Shown here one piece after another: positions 1-8,689 of a stretch of DNA of 60,527 nucleotides. The translations under genes and the position numbers were made by a program. Origin of the DNA: Salinibacterium sp. (GTDB taxonomy: Bacteria > Actinomycetota > Actinomycetes > Actinomycetales > Microbacteriaceae); the NCBI GenBank assembly GCA_025351795.1, contig JANXVG010000059.1, forward strand, positions 1 through 60,527, written 5' to 3'. The notes under the pieces were generated by a model. The model worked only from the letters and a program-made list of their open reading frames with translations. It made no database searches and was not told where the DNA came from. Positions within the stretch are counted from its first letter, which is position 1; each line of letters starts with the position of its first letter.

Positions 1-531
1 CTGCATCTGCTCGCGCAGTTTGAGATCGAGAGCACCGAGCGGTTCATCCAGCAGCAGGGCTTTGGGCCGCACTACGGTCGCGCGAGCAAGGGCAACTCTC
101 TGGCGTTGGCCACCAGAGAGTTGAGCGGGTTTGCGGTCTCCAAACGTTCCGAGTCGCACGGACTCGAGCGCCTCGCGCGCACGCGCACGGCGCTCTTTTA
201 CGCCGATGCCGCGCACTCGAAGTCCGTATGCGACGTTATCGAGTACCGTCATGTGCGGGAAGAGCGCGTAGTCCTGAAACACCGTGTTGACGTCGCGGTC
301 AAATGGCGCCTTCGTCGTGACGTCCTGACCGAATAGTTCGACGGTTCCCGACGTGGGCGTCTCGAATCCGGCGATCAGACGCAGCACCGTCGTCTTGCCG
401 GAGCCAGACGGGCCGAGCATTGAGAAGAACTCCCCTTCTGCAATGTCGAGATCGAGCGCGTCTACCGCATTCACCGAGCCGAACGCCTTTGTCAGCCCCG
501 TCAATCGGATTGCCGGTATCGCAGTGGCCAC
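1..531 (-). CDS. PotA-like ABC transporter ATP-binding protein (partial)
   Basis: The gene runs off the left edge, so only the first 177 codons are visible. It is the ATPase of an import system of the spermidine/putrescine/iron/2-aminoethylphosphonate type; it hydrolyses ATP on the inner face of the membrane to drive uptake. Visible motifs are Walker A GPSGSGKT (residues 40-47), a Q-loop ([11 protein letters not shown]), the ABC signature [14 protein letters not shown] and Walker [13 protein letters not shown]. The start is a GTG preceded by GGAAAG; an upstream in-frame ATG is cut off by a TGA. It diverges from a GntR-type regulator, which may control it. The substrate cannot be read from the ATPase alone. 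Confidence 0.9.
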   Translation of the reverse strand, partial: MATAIPAIRLTGLTKAFGSVNAVDALDLDIAEGEFFSMLGPSGSGKTTVLRLIAGFETPTSGTVELFGQDVTTKAPFDRDVNTVFQDYALFPHMTVLDNVAYGLRVRGIGVKERRARAREALESVRLGTFGDRKPAQLSGGQRQRVALARATVVRPKALLLDEPLGALDLKLREQMQ

Positions 532-629
532 AGAGCTTTCCAATCGTCTTGCACTAAATCATATGGAAATAGATGTCATGTGCAGCACACAAATGTTACG
601 GTCGTGTCACGAGCCAAGAGAAGAGGATC

Positions 630-1394
630 GTGCCACAGTCCATCCGACCGTCCACGACAGCGCGCGCTGCGGTGTTTGCACCTCTTGCGGGCGGCGGCAG
701 GGCCGAGCTTGTGCAGCAGCGGCTGACGGACGCCATTGAGCTCGGCCTGCTGACCGACGGAGAGCGACTCCCGAGCGAAACCGAGATGGCCAAGAAATTT
801 GGCGTCGCGACGGTCACCGCACGCGAAGCCCTCGAAGCGCTTCGCAGCCGCGGGCTCGTCGAGACCAAACGCGGTCGCGACGGCGGTAGCTTCGTGACAT
901 CGCACGGGTCGCGGGATACCGGCATCCACGAGCGAGTGCGCGGGCTCTCGCGCGTTGAGCTGCGAGACATGGCCGTGTACTACGCGGCGATCGCCGGAAG
1001 TTCTGCCGAGCTCGCGGCCGACCGCACCACCCCGGATGACGTCGACCATCTCGAGCGCGTCATTGCCGCAATCGACGGCTCGAGCGAAGCAGCCACGCGG
1101 CGCGGCGAAGGAACCTTCCGCCTCGAAGTCGCGGCGCTATCTCAGTCGGCTCGGCTCGTGCGTGAAGAACTGCGCCTGCAGGCCGAATTTGCTCCGCTGC
1201 TGTGGCTGTGCTTGCGCGAGCCAGAGTATCGTCTGCGCAGTAGGGCTGCGCACCACTCTGTCGTTGCCGCGATCGCCACGATGGACGGCGAGCGAGCACG
1301 TACCGTGACGCGAGAACATATCGGCGAGTCAATTGAATGGTTGCTCGACGCGAAAACCGACCTCGACGCGAAAGGACCGAACTATGCTCGCTGA
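630..1394 (+). CDS. GntR/FadR-family transcriptional regulator
   Basis: A DNA-binding regulator of about 254 residues. The N-terminal winged helix (LTDGERLPSETEMAKKFGV, then VTAREALEALRSRGLVETKRG) is typical of GntR. The C-terminal part has the helical look of an FCD-type effector domain, which in this family binds small acids. I chose the GTG at 630 because AAGAGG lies just upstream. An in-frame ATG at 573 would add 19 residues of unlikely sequence and push into the divergent promoter. The gene overlaps the next start by 11 bases, so the two are coupled. By position it may control the divergent ABC transporter; this is inference. Confidence 0.87.
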   Translation: MPQSIRPSTTARAAVFAPLAGGGRAELVQQRLTDAIELGLLTDGERLPSETEMAKKFGVATVTAREALEALRSRGLVETKRGRDGGSFVTSHGSRDTGIHERVRGLSRVELRDMAVYYAAIAGSSAELAADRTTPDDVDHLERVIAAIDGSSEAATRRGEGTFRLEVAALSQSARLVREELRLQAEFAPLLWLCLREPEYRLRSRAAHHSVVAAIATMDGERARTVTREHIGESIEWLLDAKTDLDAKGPNYAR

Positions 1395-2151
1395 CACCGT
1401 GACGGTCGACGGTTGCGTTCGCGCCGTAGATGACACGTTCACCACGATTTTCGCCCAGATCGACGAGTGGCGGGCACGAATAGAATTTCTGGTCTCCGCT
1501 CACCACGCGATCGTCGAGGCACCGCAGCTCGACGAACTTGTCGAGGCGCTGGTGCTTTCCGAACTCGAACGACCGGATGCACTCATCATCGGAGCCGGTT
1601 TCGTTGCTGCCCCGCGGTTTCTGACCGATACCGATTGGCACCTCGCCTGGTGGCTCGGCCACGCCAACACCTTCGGAATGGATAGCGTAGACCCCGCCGT
1701 TCGTCGCCTGCGTGCGACCGAAGATCCGTCGTCCGAGAATTTTCGCGACTACACGACCTTGGAGTGGTGGCGAGTGCCCGCCAGCACCGGGAGGCGGCAT
1801 ATCACCGGTCCATACGTCGACTACCTGTGCACCGACGACTACACCCTCACCCTCACGATTCCCGTCATGCACGGCCGAGCGATGATCGGGGTTGCGGGAG
1901 CCGACCTCTACGTCAACGACATTGAGCGCACACTACTGCCTCTGGTTGGCGCGCTCGGCACCACCGCGACAATCATCAACACGTCGGGCAGGGTCGTCGT
2001 CTCCACAGACGCACATCGACCGACCGGCAGCGTGTTGCGCGTCGAGGGGCTAAGTGAACGGCTCGCCTCAACATCCGGCGTGGTCGAACTCACGGATGGC
2101 AGGGTCGCCGCTGTGTGCGGTACTACGAGCCTCATCCTCGTTCTCGGTTAA
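1384..2151 (+). CDS. Cache-like sensor domain protein
   Basis: A soluble protein of about 255 residues with no signal peptide or membrane segment. The central part (GPYVDYLCTDDYTLTLTIPV, then a short strand and GVAGADLYVNDIER) resembles a cache/PDC ligand-binding fold, in which a GxxxDY-like segment and a following GVAGADL strand are typical. The start ATG lies inside the end of the GntR-type gene, so translation is coupled. Such proteins are known next to GntR regulators and polyamine/amino-acid ABC genes in Actinobacteria, which suggests ligand sensing or cofactor duty for the regulator. The ligand is unknown; the fold assignment is by motif only. Confidence 0.7.
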   Translation: MLADTVTVDGCVRAVDDTFTTIFAQIDEWRARIEFLVSAHHAIVEAPQLDELVEALVLSELERPDALIIGAGFVAAPRFLTDTDWHLAWWLGHANTFGMDSVDPAVRRLRATEDPSSENFRDYTTLEWWRVPASTGRRHITGPYVDYLCTDDYTLTLTIPVMHGRAMIGVAGADLYVNDIERTLLPLVGALGTTATIINTSGRVVVSTDAHRPTGSVLRVEGLSERLASTSGVVELTDGRVAAVCGTTSLILVLG

Positions 2152-2210
2152 GGACGCACGCTGCGCTCTCGAACGTCTGCTCAGCTAACGCCGGTAGGTC
2201 AGGCTGAGCG

Positions 2211-2717
2211 CTACAGACGCGCAATAAGCTTTCTGACCGTGCGGATGTTGCGCGCCGTGGTCTCTGGAGCGAACTGCTTCCAGAACGCCGGCGTGAGCGT
2301 CGAGTTCGAGACGCCGTTGGGGCAGTGCTGGTATATCGCATCCACGCCGACCTCGAGTTGCTCGGGTGCGAGCTCCACTGCCGCCGGGCGCACGATTCCG
2401 GATGCCGGTGGGCCGTCTGCGAAACTCACGATACGCCGCGAATCATCGCCCTCGAACGGCATCCGGTCTGCAATGCTGCGCAGGCGCTGTCCGTCAACAA
2501 CGACAATCCGGGTTGTCACACCGGTGTCGTTCTTCACGCGCGCAGCGAGACTCGCTGCATCCGGCTTGGTGGCAGCCGAAAACACCACATTTCCGCTATT
2601 GAGCACCGTGACCACATCAACGCAACCGGCGTCGATGAAGATCGCCGTAAGCGTTGCCATGGCAACTCTGGTCGTCGGCCCCACGTTGATTCCACGCAAC
2701 AGCGCGACATAACGCAC
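2211..2717 (-). CDS. DUF1697 domain-containing protein
   Basis: A protein of 168 residues that begins with the family hallmark RYVALLRGINVG and continues with the typical TVLNSGNVVFSA segment. The function of the family is not established. The start is a GTG four bases after the stop of the upstream glycosyltransferase gene, so the two are probably one transcript. The gene converges on the cache-like gene with a gap of about 60 bases that holds no clear terminator. Length is usual for the family, about 170-180 residues. Confidence 0.88.
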   Translation of the reverse strand: MRYVALLRGINVGPTTRVAMATLTAIFIDAGCVDVVTVLNSGNVVFSAATKPDAASLAARVKNDTGVTTRIVVVDGQRLRSIADRMPFEGDDSRRIVSFADGPPASGIVRPAAVELAPEQLEVGVDAIYQHCPNGVSNSTLTPAFWKQFAPETTARNIRTVRKLIARL

Positions 2718-2721
2718 GGAA

Positions 2722-3546
2722 TCAGTCCTCGGCGTTCGCGGCCTTGCGCAGTTCGTTCCTGCGCATGGCCTTGAGGGCCGGATACGCAGACATGAGAATT
2801 GCCATCGGGGCGCGCAGGGCGATGCTGCGGATCTTGTGCTTTTGATAGGTGCGCTCGAACCGCATGACGTAGTTGTAATACTCCCGCGGCGAATCATCAA
2901 TGCGCCTGGCAGACATCCCGGTCACCATATCGGAGGAGTACGCGACCTTCAACCCGCGTTCGTGAAGATGGATAGAGATGTCCACATCTTCGTGAAATTC
3001 ATCTTCGGTGTCGAGGCAGACCTCTGAGCGGATGGCGGCCCACACGGTGGCCCGAATCGCCATGTTGCTGCCGAATAGGAGGTGATAGTCCTGCGTGATC
3101 ACGATCATCGCGCGGCGAATCGCATCGTCAGCGATGGCACCGAATCGGCGCAACGGCATGTCGTAGTAGATGACCGGACCAGTGCAGGCGGCAACCTCTG
3201 GGTCTGCGAATGCCTTCTGCACCTCTGCAACCCAGGTCGGCTCGAGCACTGAGTCGGCGTCAATGCGACCGACAATTTCGCTCCGAGCGCTGTCCAGCCC
3301 AAAGTTGCGCGTGGGAATGAGGCCCTGCACCGCGTCTTGCACGAGGTAGATCAGGGGCGAGCCTGGGTGCGCAGCCTGCAGCCCAGCGACGATGGCGGCA
3401 GTGGCATCCGTCGATTTGTTGTCCACGACGATGATCTCGCTTGCAGGCACCGTCTGGTCAAGCGCCGCGAGAAGACAGGCGCGAATGGTGTCTTCTTCGT
3501 TCCACGCCGGGATGACGATGGAGACAGACAACCTCGGGTTCGGCAT
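2722..3546 (-). CDS. Family 2 glycosyltransferase
   Basis: A GT-A fold transferase of 274 residues that moves a sugar from a nucleotide donor. The nucleotide-binding start SIVIPAWNEEDTIRACL, the segment IIVVDNKSTD and the metal-binding DxD-type motif (GRIDADS) are all present. A later ED element (FHEDVDIS) fits the acceptor-side acid. The C-terminal 60 residues are basic with one hydrophobic stretch, which could touch the membrane. It is followed at once by the DUF1697 gene and diverges from the deacetylase gene. Acceptor and donor are not known; a cell-wall or lipid glycan is plausible. Confidence 0.88.
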   Translation of the reverse strand: MPNPRLSVSIVIPAWNEEDTIRACLLAALDQTVPASEIIVVDNKSTDATAAIVAGLQAAHPGSPLIYLVQDAVQGLIPTRNFGLDSARSEIVGRIDADSVLEPTWVAEVQKAFADPEVAACTGPVIYYDMPLRRFGAIADDAIRRAMIVITQDYHLLFGSNMAIRATVWAAIRSEVCLDTEDEFHEDVDISIHLHERGLKVAYSSDMVTGMSARRIDDSPREYYNYVMRFERTYQKHKIRSIALRAPMAILMSAYPALKAMRRNELRKAANAED

Positions 3547-3634
3547 GTCCCCAACCTACCCGAACGCGACTGGCCCTCGTTTGGGGGCCAGTCACGAGTT
3601 AGGTAGTTGGCCTCCGACTGACTACGTTTGGCCT

Positions 3635-4459
3635 GTGGATCGCCGCCTCTTTCTGGGCGCGCTCGCTGCCAGCGCCGTCATGGCCCTGACCGGCGGCGCG
3701 CTGATCGGTGACGGGTTCTACACACCACCGGTCATCGAGCCGAAATCGGAAGGTAGACCGCGGTTTCGGCCACGGCCCGATCCTCACGCAAGTCCAGTGC
3801 CCAAGCGATTCGGCGCGCCTCATCTGACGCGTGTACCGCTGCCGGGAGGGGGAAGCCTCTACGGACTCCCCGGTGACGGAAATCTGCTTTCTCTCACGGT
3901 CGACGATGGCAACGACTCCGAGGTGGTGGCCCTCTACGCGAAGTTCGCAGCAGACTCCGGAATGAGGCTGACCTTTTTCCTTAATGGAATTCGGCCATCG
4001 TGGACCGACAACGCGGCGCTGCTTCGGCCTCTCGTCGACAGCGGCCAAGTGCAACTCGGCAATCACACGTGGTCTCACCCGTCACTCACCTCGCTCTCCG
4101 ATACTGACATCGTCAGCCAGCTCACGAAGAACGACAATTTCATCAAGACGACCTATGGGGTCGAGGCGAAGCCGTACTACCGTCCGCCATTCGGTTATCA
4201 CAACGACCACACGGATGCCGTGGCAGCTGGCATCGGCTACACACAGCCCGTGATGTGGTACGGCTCACTCTCCGACTCCGGCGCGATTACCGACCAACAA
4301 ATGACCGGCTTCGTGAACAAGTGGCTGCTGCCACAACACATCGTGATAGGCCATGCAAACTTTGCGACGGTTACGCGACACTACGACGAGATCGTGCAGG
4401 TCATCCGTGACCGTGGGCTGCAGCCGATTACCCTCGACGACGTGTTCCTGCGCCGCTGA
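3635..4459 (+). CDS. Tat-exported polysaccharide deacetylase (NodB-type)
   Basis: A predicted extracellular carbohydrate esterase (CE4) of 274 residues. The N-terminus starts with DRRLFLGALAASAVMALTGG, a twin-arginine (Tat) signal with RR then FLGA and a hydrophobic stretch. The NodB motifs can be followed: motif 1 as SLTVDDGND (two Asp, though the usual TFDDGP is altered), motif 2 GNHTWSHPS with both metal His, motif 3 YYRPPFGYHN, and a final VIGHANF His. The start GTG lacks a good ribosome site. A start farther upstream would overlap the divergent glycosyltransferase start. It probably trims N-acetyl groups from peptidoglycan or a surface polymer. Confidence 0.88.
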   Translation: MDRRLFLGALAASAVMALTGGALIGDGFYTPPVIEPKSEGRPRFRPRPDPHASPVPKRFGAPHLTRVPLPGGGSLYGLPGDGNLLSLTVDDGNDSEVVALYAKFAADSGMRLTFFLNGIRPSWTDNAALLRPLVDSGQVQLGNHTWSHPSLTSLSDTDIVSQLTKNDNFIKTTYGVEAKPYYRPPFGYHNDHTDAVAAGIGYTQPVMWYGSLSDSGAITDQQMTGFVNKWLLPQHIVIGHANFATVTRHYDEIVQVIRDRGLQPITLDDVFLRR

Positions 4460-4728
4460 CCACCGTGCCCGGTTACGCTCAGAACTCGCTAATGGTCCCC
4501 TGAAGGCGCGCGGTCGGGTAGCACGATCGGAGTCTGTGCCCCAGAGCGCATACTCGTCGTCGGGGAATCCGGGCCAGCAGGTACCCGAGCTCCCAACCAT
4601 GATCGAGTCGGTGCATCTGGCCGGCATCGCGGTGATCTTCGACGTGGTTGACAGCCGCACAGCCGCGGCCACTCGCTCGTCAACACCACGAGTGACACGC
4701 AGGCAGCCCGGCCCCAGAAAAACCAAAG
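4460..4728. other. Intergenic stretch, no gene recognised
   Basis: This 269-base gap between two converging genes holds several open frames on both strands. None has a recognisable domain or a good ribosome site, and no strong hairpin with a T-run was seen. It could be a decayed gene, but no parent family could be named. Confidence 0.4.
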
Positions 4729-5565
4729 CTATTCGGGAATAGTCACAAAATCGATCAGCTGCTCAACGCTGCCGAGGAGCGCTGACTCAAGATCGGCAAA
4801 CGATTCCACGCGAGACAGGATGCGCTGCCACGCGTGCGCTATATCGGTCTGGTCGGCGTTCGGCCAGCCGAGCGCCTCGCAGACGCCGTGCTTCCACTCG
4901 ATTTCACGCGCTATCACGGGCCATTCCGCTAAGCCCAACCTCTGCGGTTTCACGGCTTGCCAGATATCCACGAACGGATGTCCGACGACGCGCACATGGG
5001 CACCGAACGGCCCGCGCGCTACCGCGTCGGCTATCCGACTCTCCTTGGAGCCGACTACCAGATGATCGACGAGTACCCCGACCCGTCGGTCACGCGCGGG
5101 ATGAAAGTCGCGCAACACCCCCTCGAGCAGATCAACCCCCTGAAGGTATTCCACCACGACCCCCTCGACGCGCAGGTCGGCGCCCCAGATTCGCTCAACG
5201 AGCTCAGCGTCGTGACGGCCTTCCACGAGGATGCGACTCGGCGAGGCAACACACGCGCGCGCATTGGCCACCGCGAATGACCCACTCGCTGTGCGCGCCG
5301 TTCCGCGCCGGGAGACCGGCGCAGTGAGTCGGATCCGTTCGCCATCGAGCAGCAGGTCTGCGTCACGTGGGAAGGTTCGCTTCGTGCCGCGGCGGTCCTC
5401 GAGTTCGACGAACGCACGATCGATGCGCACGATGGCACCGACGAACCCCGATGCAGCATCCTCGAGCACAAGGTCGATCTCCGCCGGGACTGGCGTCGGC
5501 GGTGTGATCGACTGGCGATGCCGAAACCCGGCGAGCACGTCGTTGCCGTATCGATCGTCGCTCAC
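4729..5565 (-). CDS. DUF3097 domain-containing protein
   Basis: A protein of 278 residues matching the actinobacterial DUF3097 family. It starts SDDRYGNDVLAG, has a strand-rich N-terminal part and a C-terminal half with ILVEGRHDAELVERIWG, GVVVEYLQG and RVGVLVDHLVVGSKE. This last part looks like a Toprim fold (glutamate in VEGRHD, later DHL). No function is established for the family; a nucleic-acid role is a guess from the Toprim-like pattern. I chose the GTG start over a TTG one codon upstream. It ends about 270 bases from the deacetylase gene and converges on it. Confidence 0.85.
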   Translation of the reverse strand: MSDDRYGNDVLAGFRHRQSITPPTPVPAEIDLVLEDAASGFVGAIVRIDRAFVELEDRRGTKRTFPRDADLLLDGERIRLTAPVSRRGTARTASGSFAVANARACVASPSRILVEGRHDAELVERIWGADLRVEGVVVEYLQGVDLLEGVLRDFHPARDRRVGVLVDHLVVGSKESRIADAVARGPFGAHVRVVGHPFVDIWQAVKPQRLGLAEWPVIAREIEWKHGVCEALGWPNADQTDIAHAWQRILSRVESFADLESALLGSVEQLIDFVTIPE

Positions 5566-5658
5566 CAATGCAGGCTAATCGCACGATCGATTTCCGTGCG
5601 AGACCTGCGAGCGTGTCTCCCGAGGTTTCGCCGACTTTCGTCGCTCACCTGCGCGCAG

Positions 5659-6504
5659 CTAGCTATTGGCGTGGGCGAGTATCCACGGGTAGGGGTCAAT
5701 CGTTTCGGCTCCGACGATGATGCCGAAATGTAAATGCGGGCCCGTGCTCTGCCCGGTGTCACCGACGAGTCCGAGTACCTGGCCTCGCGAAACTAGCTGA
5801 CCCACAGTGAGAATCATGGAGCCGAGTTGCATGTGCCCGTAGACACTCCTCACGGGTACACCGTCGATCACATGGTCGACGATTGCGTAGACACCAAGTT
5901 CGCCCGTCGGGTTTCCGATCTCGCTCACCACTCCATCGGCGATGGCGTGAATGGGGTATCCCGCGCCCGGCGTGAAGTCGATGCCGTGATGGAACGCGGT
6001 GCATCCAGCGCAGGAGCGGTGCCCATACCAATCGCTGATTGGGGTCGACGTCGGAACGGGCCACTGCACGACGGAGAAACTGCTCGTGGCGAAAGAATCA
6101 CGCACGATTGCTGGTGGGATCGCGATGGCAGGAGCAGTGAATGACTGCACGGGTACGACGGTCACCTGCCGTTCGACGATGTCGGCGGTCGCCGGCAGGG
6201 CGGGAATGCTCATCATTGCCATGCACGCGGCGATAGCTCCGATACCGAGTGTTCGGCGACTGTAGTTGAGAAAGCTGGCTGGCCTACCGAGGGATTCGGG
6301 GCACAGCTCGGACGTGGGAAGGTAAGCGGGCACAGGTGGTTCTCCGGGCTGACGCGCCATCCGGGCGCGCTGACGGATGTGGGCGAGGCACACGTCATCG
6401 GTCGGTTCGGGCCCGGCGATCTGCGGGGCAGATGGACTCGTGAGCTTCGGCCCTGGCGGTGTATTCGCACCAGTGAGACTCAGTCCATCGGATTGTTCTG
6501 TCAC
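5659..6504 (-). CDS. M23 family metallopeptidase
   Basis: A peptidoglycan endopeptidase of the LytM type, 281 residues. An N-terminal cytosolic stretch of about 75 residues is followed by a membrane/signal segment (LGIGAIAACMAMMSIPALPATA). The catalytic domain then carries HHGIDFTPGAG (zinc His and Asp) and GPHLHFGI (HxH). SVYGHMQ supplies the third conserved His. All key residues are present, so it should be active. The long region before the membrane segment is unusual for simple signal peptides and suggests a type II membrane anchor. Starts with GTG. Role: wall turnover or daughter cell separation, inferred from the family. Confidence 0.92.
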   Translation of the reverse strand: MTEQSDGLSLTGANTPPGPKLTSPSAPQIAGPEPTDDVCLAHIRQRARMARQPGEPPVPAYLPTSELCPESLGRPASFLNYSRRTLGIGAIAACMAMMSIPALPATADIVERQVTVVPVQSFTAPAIAIPPAIVRDSFATSSFSVVQWPVPTSTPISDWYGHRSCAGCTAFHHGIDFTPGAGYPIHAIADGVVSEIGNPTGELGVYAIVDHVIDGVPVRSVYGHMQLGSMILTVGQLVSRGQVLGLVGDTGQSTGPHLHFGIIVGAETIDPYPWILAHANS

Positions 6505-6568
6505 CCAAGGGTCGCCGATGATTCTGGGAGATTCATGTGCACGAATGCATCATGAGACCGAAGAGTTG

Positions 6569-7036
6569 TCAGCGTACGGAAACAGGATCTGTTGCGTGAG
6601 TCGTCGTGATGGCACGCCGACGCCGACGAAGCACCGGCCAAGTGATGAGTTCGGCGATCACCACGCCCACTGTCATACCGATGCCGTTGGAGAAAATATC
6701 GCGAGCATCTGCCGTGCGCTCGGGCAGCCACAGATATTGCGCCAGTTCAATCCAACACGAGCCGATGATGCCCAAAATGATCGCGGCCCACCACCTCGAT
6801 CGCCCGAGCAGAAGTACGAAGAAGACGCCGACTGGCACAAACATCAGAGCATTCGCGACAAACTCTACGCCGTTGAAGGTCACCCACGAGGTGGGATTCC
6901 ACCGCCCAAGCGCACGGTAGGTCCACCACAACCACGATGCCTGAGGGGCGTTGATCGACGGGGTTAGTGTGAGCCAGCCGACAACAGCGAGGTACGCGAC
7001 GGTGGTCGCACTGATGATCGGATGCTGCCGGAACAT
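6569..7036 (-). CDS. VanZ-like family membrane protein
   Basis: A small membrane protein of 155 residues with four hydrophobic segments: residues about 8-25, 55-75, 80-100 and 115-135. The middle holds the VanZ signature pattern: FVANALMFVPVGVFF, then a loop with WIELAQ and DARDIFSNGIGMTVG, close to the family consensus E-Q-N-x-G. VanZ proteins are linked to low-level teicoplanin resistance in enterococci, but most chromosomal homologues have no known role. It ends with a basic cytosolic tail. It lies upstream of the M23 gene in the same direction with a gap of 64 bases. Confidence 0.88.
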   Translation of the reverse strand: MFRQHPIISATTVAYLAVVGWLTLTPSINAPQASWLWWTYRALGRWNPTSWVTFNGVEFVANALMFVPVGVFFVLLLGRSRWWAAIILGIIGSCWIELAQYLWLPERTADARDIFSNGIGMTVGVVIAELITWPVLRRRRRAITTTHATDPVSVR

Positions 7037-7116
7037 CCTGTGATCCTGTCACCTCTGCCTCTGCGGTTCGTGAAAGAACCATGAGTGTCAGGTGTGAGCC
7101 GCGCGCGCCGGCCGCC

Positions 7117-7407
7117 CTACTCCTGGTACGGAGGCGCAAGCTCGAGGAATCTCTCGTTGACCTGTGCAGAATCGAACGGTCCGTCACCATCGACCGTGGT
7201 CGCCGGCTCATCGAACGCGATCACCCAGATGCGCCCGCCCACGGCAGCGCTGCCCCACACTGCGTTGATGGCGGAGCCACCCGAGCGCACGATGATGCCG
7301 GTCGGCTCACCGTCCCACGGCGACGAATCACCAGACGCCGAATCACCAGACGCCGTCGAACGTACCCACACCTGGGCGCCAACGCCAAATTCAGAGTCTG
7401 TAGTCAT
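7117..7407 (-). CDS. Small hypothetical protein (96 residues)
   Basis: No family recognised. The protein is acidic and beta-rich (GVGAQVWVR, TGIIVRSGG, GGRIWVIAFDEP), which would suit a small SH3-like barrel. Between residues 19 and 28 it carries a short in-frame duplication reading SGDSA then SGDS, coded by two exact 15-base units at 7324-7353. Starts with ATG. It is separated from the VanZ gene by about 80 bases and diverges from the next gene. Conservation of the two glycine-rich strands suggests a real gene. Confidence 0.65.
   Translation of the reverse strand: MTTDSEFGVGAQVWVRSTASGDSASGDSSPWDGEPTGIIVRSGGSAINAVWGSAAVGGRIWVIAFDEPATTVDGDGPFDSAQVNERFLELAPPYQE
7324..7353 (+). repeat. 15-bp tandem repeat, two exact units
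   Basis: Two exact copies of CGAATCACCAGACGC stand in tandem inside the 96-residue hypothetical gene. The unit length keeps the frame, so copy number could vary without breaking the protein. Confidence 0.85.
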
Positions 7408-7487
7408 CTCGCCGGTAGTTTATCGGCCGAGGGAATGGCGAAGCGCACTCGCACGGTTGCTACTCTCAGACCGACGACGGGAGTTTT

Positions 7488-8048
7488 ATGCCGCAGTTCG
7501 ACTGGCTGGCGTTACAGAAGCAAGCGCACAGAGAGTTTTCGCTCCGGCTCGACGCTGTGACCGACTGGGATGCTCCCACTCCCGACACCGATTGGAACGT
7601 GCACGACCTTGTGCGCCACGTCGTAGAGGAGCAGCAGTGGGTGCCTTACCTCCTTGCGGGCCGCAGCATCTCGCAGGCTAGGAGATCAATCGAGCGCCTG
7701 CGTGATGATCTGAAAGCCGAGTGGCAGCTCTACTCTTTTGCCGCGACCGAGGCATGGCGAGCCGCTAATGCGGACGTGCGGGTAAGCCTCTCGTATGACA
7801 CAGTTCCCGTTGCCGAATACTTGCGCGAGCAGGTCTGCGATGTAGCGATTCACTCGTGGGATCTCGCTCGTGCTGTCGGTGCAGATGAGGCGCTGCATCC
7901 GGATTTGGTTGCGGCAGTGTGGACCGTGTTCGAGCCGCAACGCGACGCACTCGTGGCGAGTGGGCTCTACGCGTCGCCGATCCCGTTTCCCGACGATGCA
8001 CCGCTGCAGTGGCAGTTGCTCGCCATCACCGGGCGCGACCCCAGTTAG
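7488..8048 (+). CDS. TIGR03086-type / mycothiol-dependent maleylpyruvate isomerase-like protein
   Basis: A DinB-fold protein of 186 residues. The N-terminal pattern TDWNVHDLVRHVVEEQQWVP has the first metal-binding His, and EYLREQVCDVAIHSWDLARAVG carries the later His-Asp block shared with maleylpyruvate isomerase and TIGR03086 proteins. The third His expected in full mycothiol S-transferases is not obvious. Members bind a divalent metal and many use mycothiol, the actinobacterial thiol; the substrate here is unknown. The gene converges on the VOC gene and the two stop codons overlap by 4 bases. Confidence 0.82.
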   Translation: MPQFDWLALQKQAHREFSLRLDAVTDWDAPTPDTDWNVHDLVRHVVEEQQWVPYLLAGRSISQARRSIERLRDDLKAEWQLYSFAATEAWRAANADVRVSLSYDTVPVAEYLREQVCDVAIHSWDLARAVGADEALHPDLVAAVWTVFEPQRDALVASGLYASPIPFPDDAPLQWQLLAITGRDPS

Positions 8049-8428
8049 TTGCTCAGTGCAGACAGCACGTTGCCAGCGGGATCCGTGAACCAGACAATGT
8101 CGGGCCCCCGGTTGATGGCCTTGCCATGTGCGATCCCGCGCTCGTCGGTGAATCCGCCGTCGTAGATCTTTGTCACCACTCCGGCAGCATTCAGTGCGTC
8201 GACAGTCTCATCGATGTTGTCCACCGGGAAGTTGAGAACGGTGAACGTCGCAGGAACATGGTCGGGCTTGGCGTACACAAAGACGACGACGCCGCCCGCG
8301 ATGTGTAGATCGAGAGCGCCCATCGCATTCTCCCGGGCGTCAAGGCCGAGTGTTTCGCCATAAAACCTCTTTGCTGCGGCGATGTCGTTGACAGAGAAAC
8401 CGCTGAAAGCGTGAGCGTTTGCGAACAT
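8045..8428 (-). CDS. VOC family protein (glyoxalase/bleomycin-resistance fold)
   Basis: A single VOC domain of 127 residues made of two beta-alpha-beta-beta-beta halves. The first half has FSVNDIAAAKRFYGETLGL, the second NFPVDNIDETVDALNAAGV and ends with GPDIVWFTDPAGNVLS, the usual VOC finish. Proteins of this size act as dimers in metal-dependent isomerisation, dioxygenation or drug binding; nothing here points to one substrate. The 3' end overlaps the stop of the converging DinB-like gene. Confidence 0.9.
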   Translation of the reverse strand: MFANAHAFSGFSVNDIAAAKRFYGETLGLDARENAMGALDLHIAGGVVVFVYAKPDHVPATFTVLNFPVDNIDETVDALNAAGVVTKIYDGGFTDERGIAHGKAINRGPDIVWFTDPAGNVLSALSN

Positions 8429-8689
8429 ATTTCTCTCCAGAGGCGTTGTTTGGGTACGCCGTCTACGATTTCACTTCCGCGACGGTACGTCCAGACCGAC
8501 CCGTGACCAGGCCAAGCACTGGTGATGCGCTGGCGGCTTCGCGAGAGAACTACCGCCACCGAGACCTGCGCCAAGCGCTCCTCATGGCCGTACTCGAGAT
8601 GATGATACGTGCACTCTCAGCGCACCCGGATTCCGTCGCGGCCAGTCGGGCGAGTAGGGTACAACGAACTGGCACCCACGAAGGAGATC

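Noticed and set aside
573-629. ATG at 573 as start of the GntR-type regulator
   Set aside because: It lies in the divergent promoter region and adds 19 residues without family similarity; the GTG at 630 has a ribosome site.
4265-4726. Minus-strand frame of 153 residues partly opposite the deacetylase gene
   Set aside because: Overlaps a convincing gene and shows no family pattern.
7060-7076. Small hairpin GGTTC/GAACC near the VanZ-like start
   Set aside because: Five-bp stem without T-run; too weak for a terminator and no other support.
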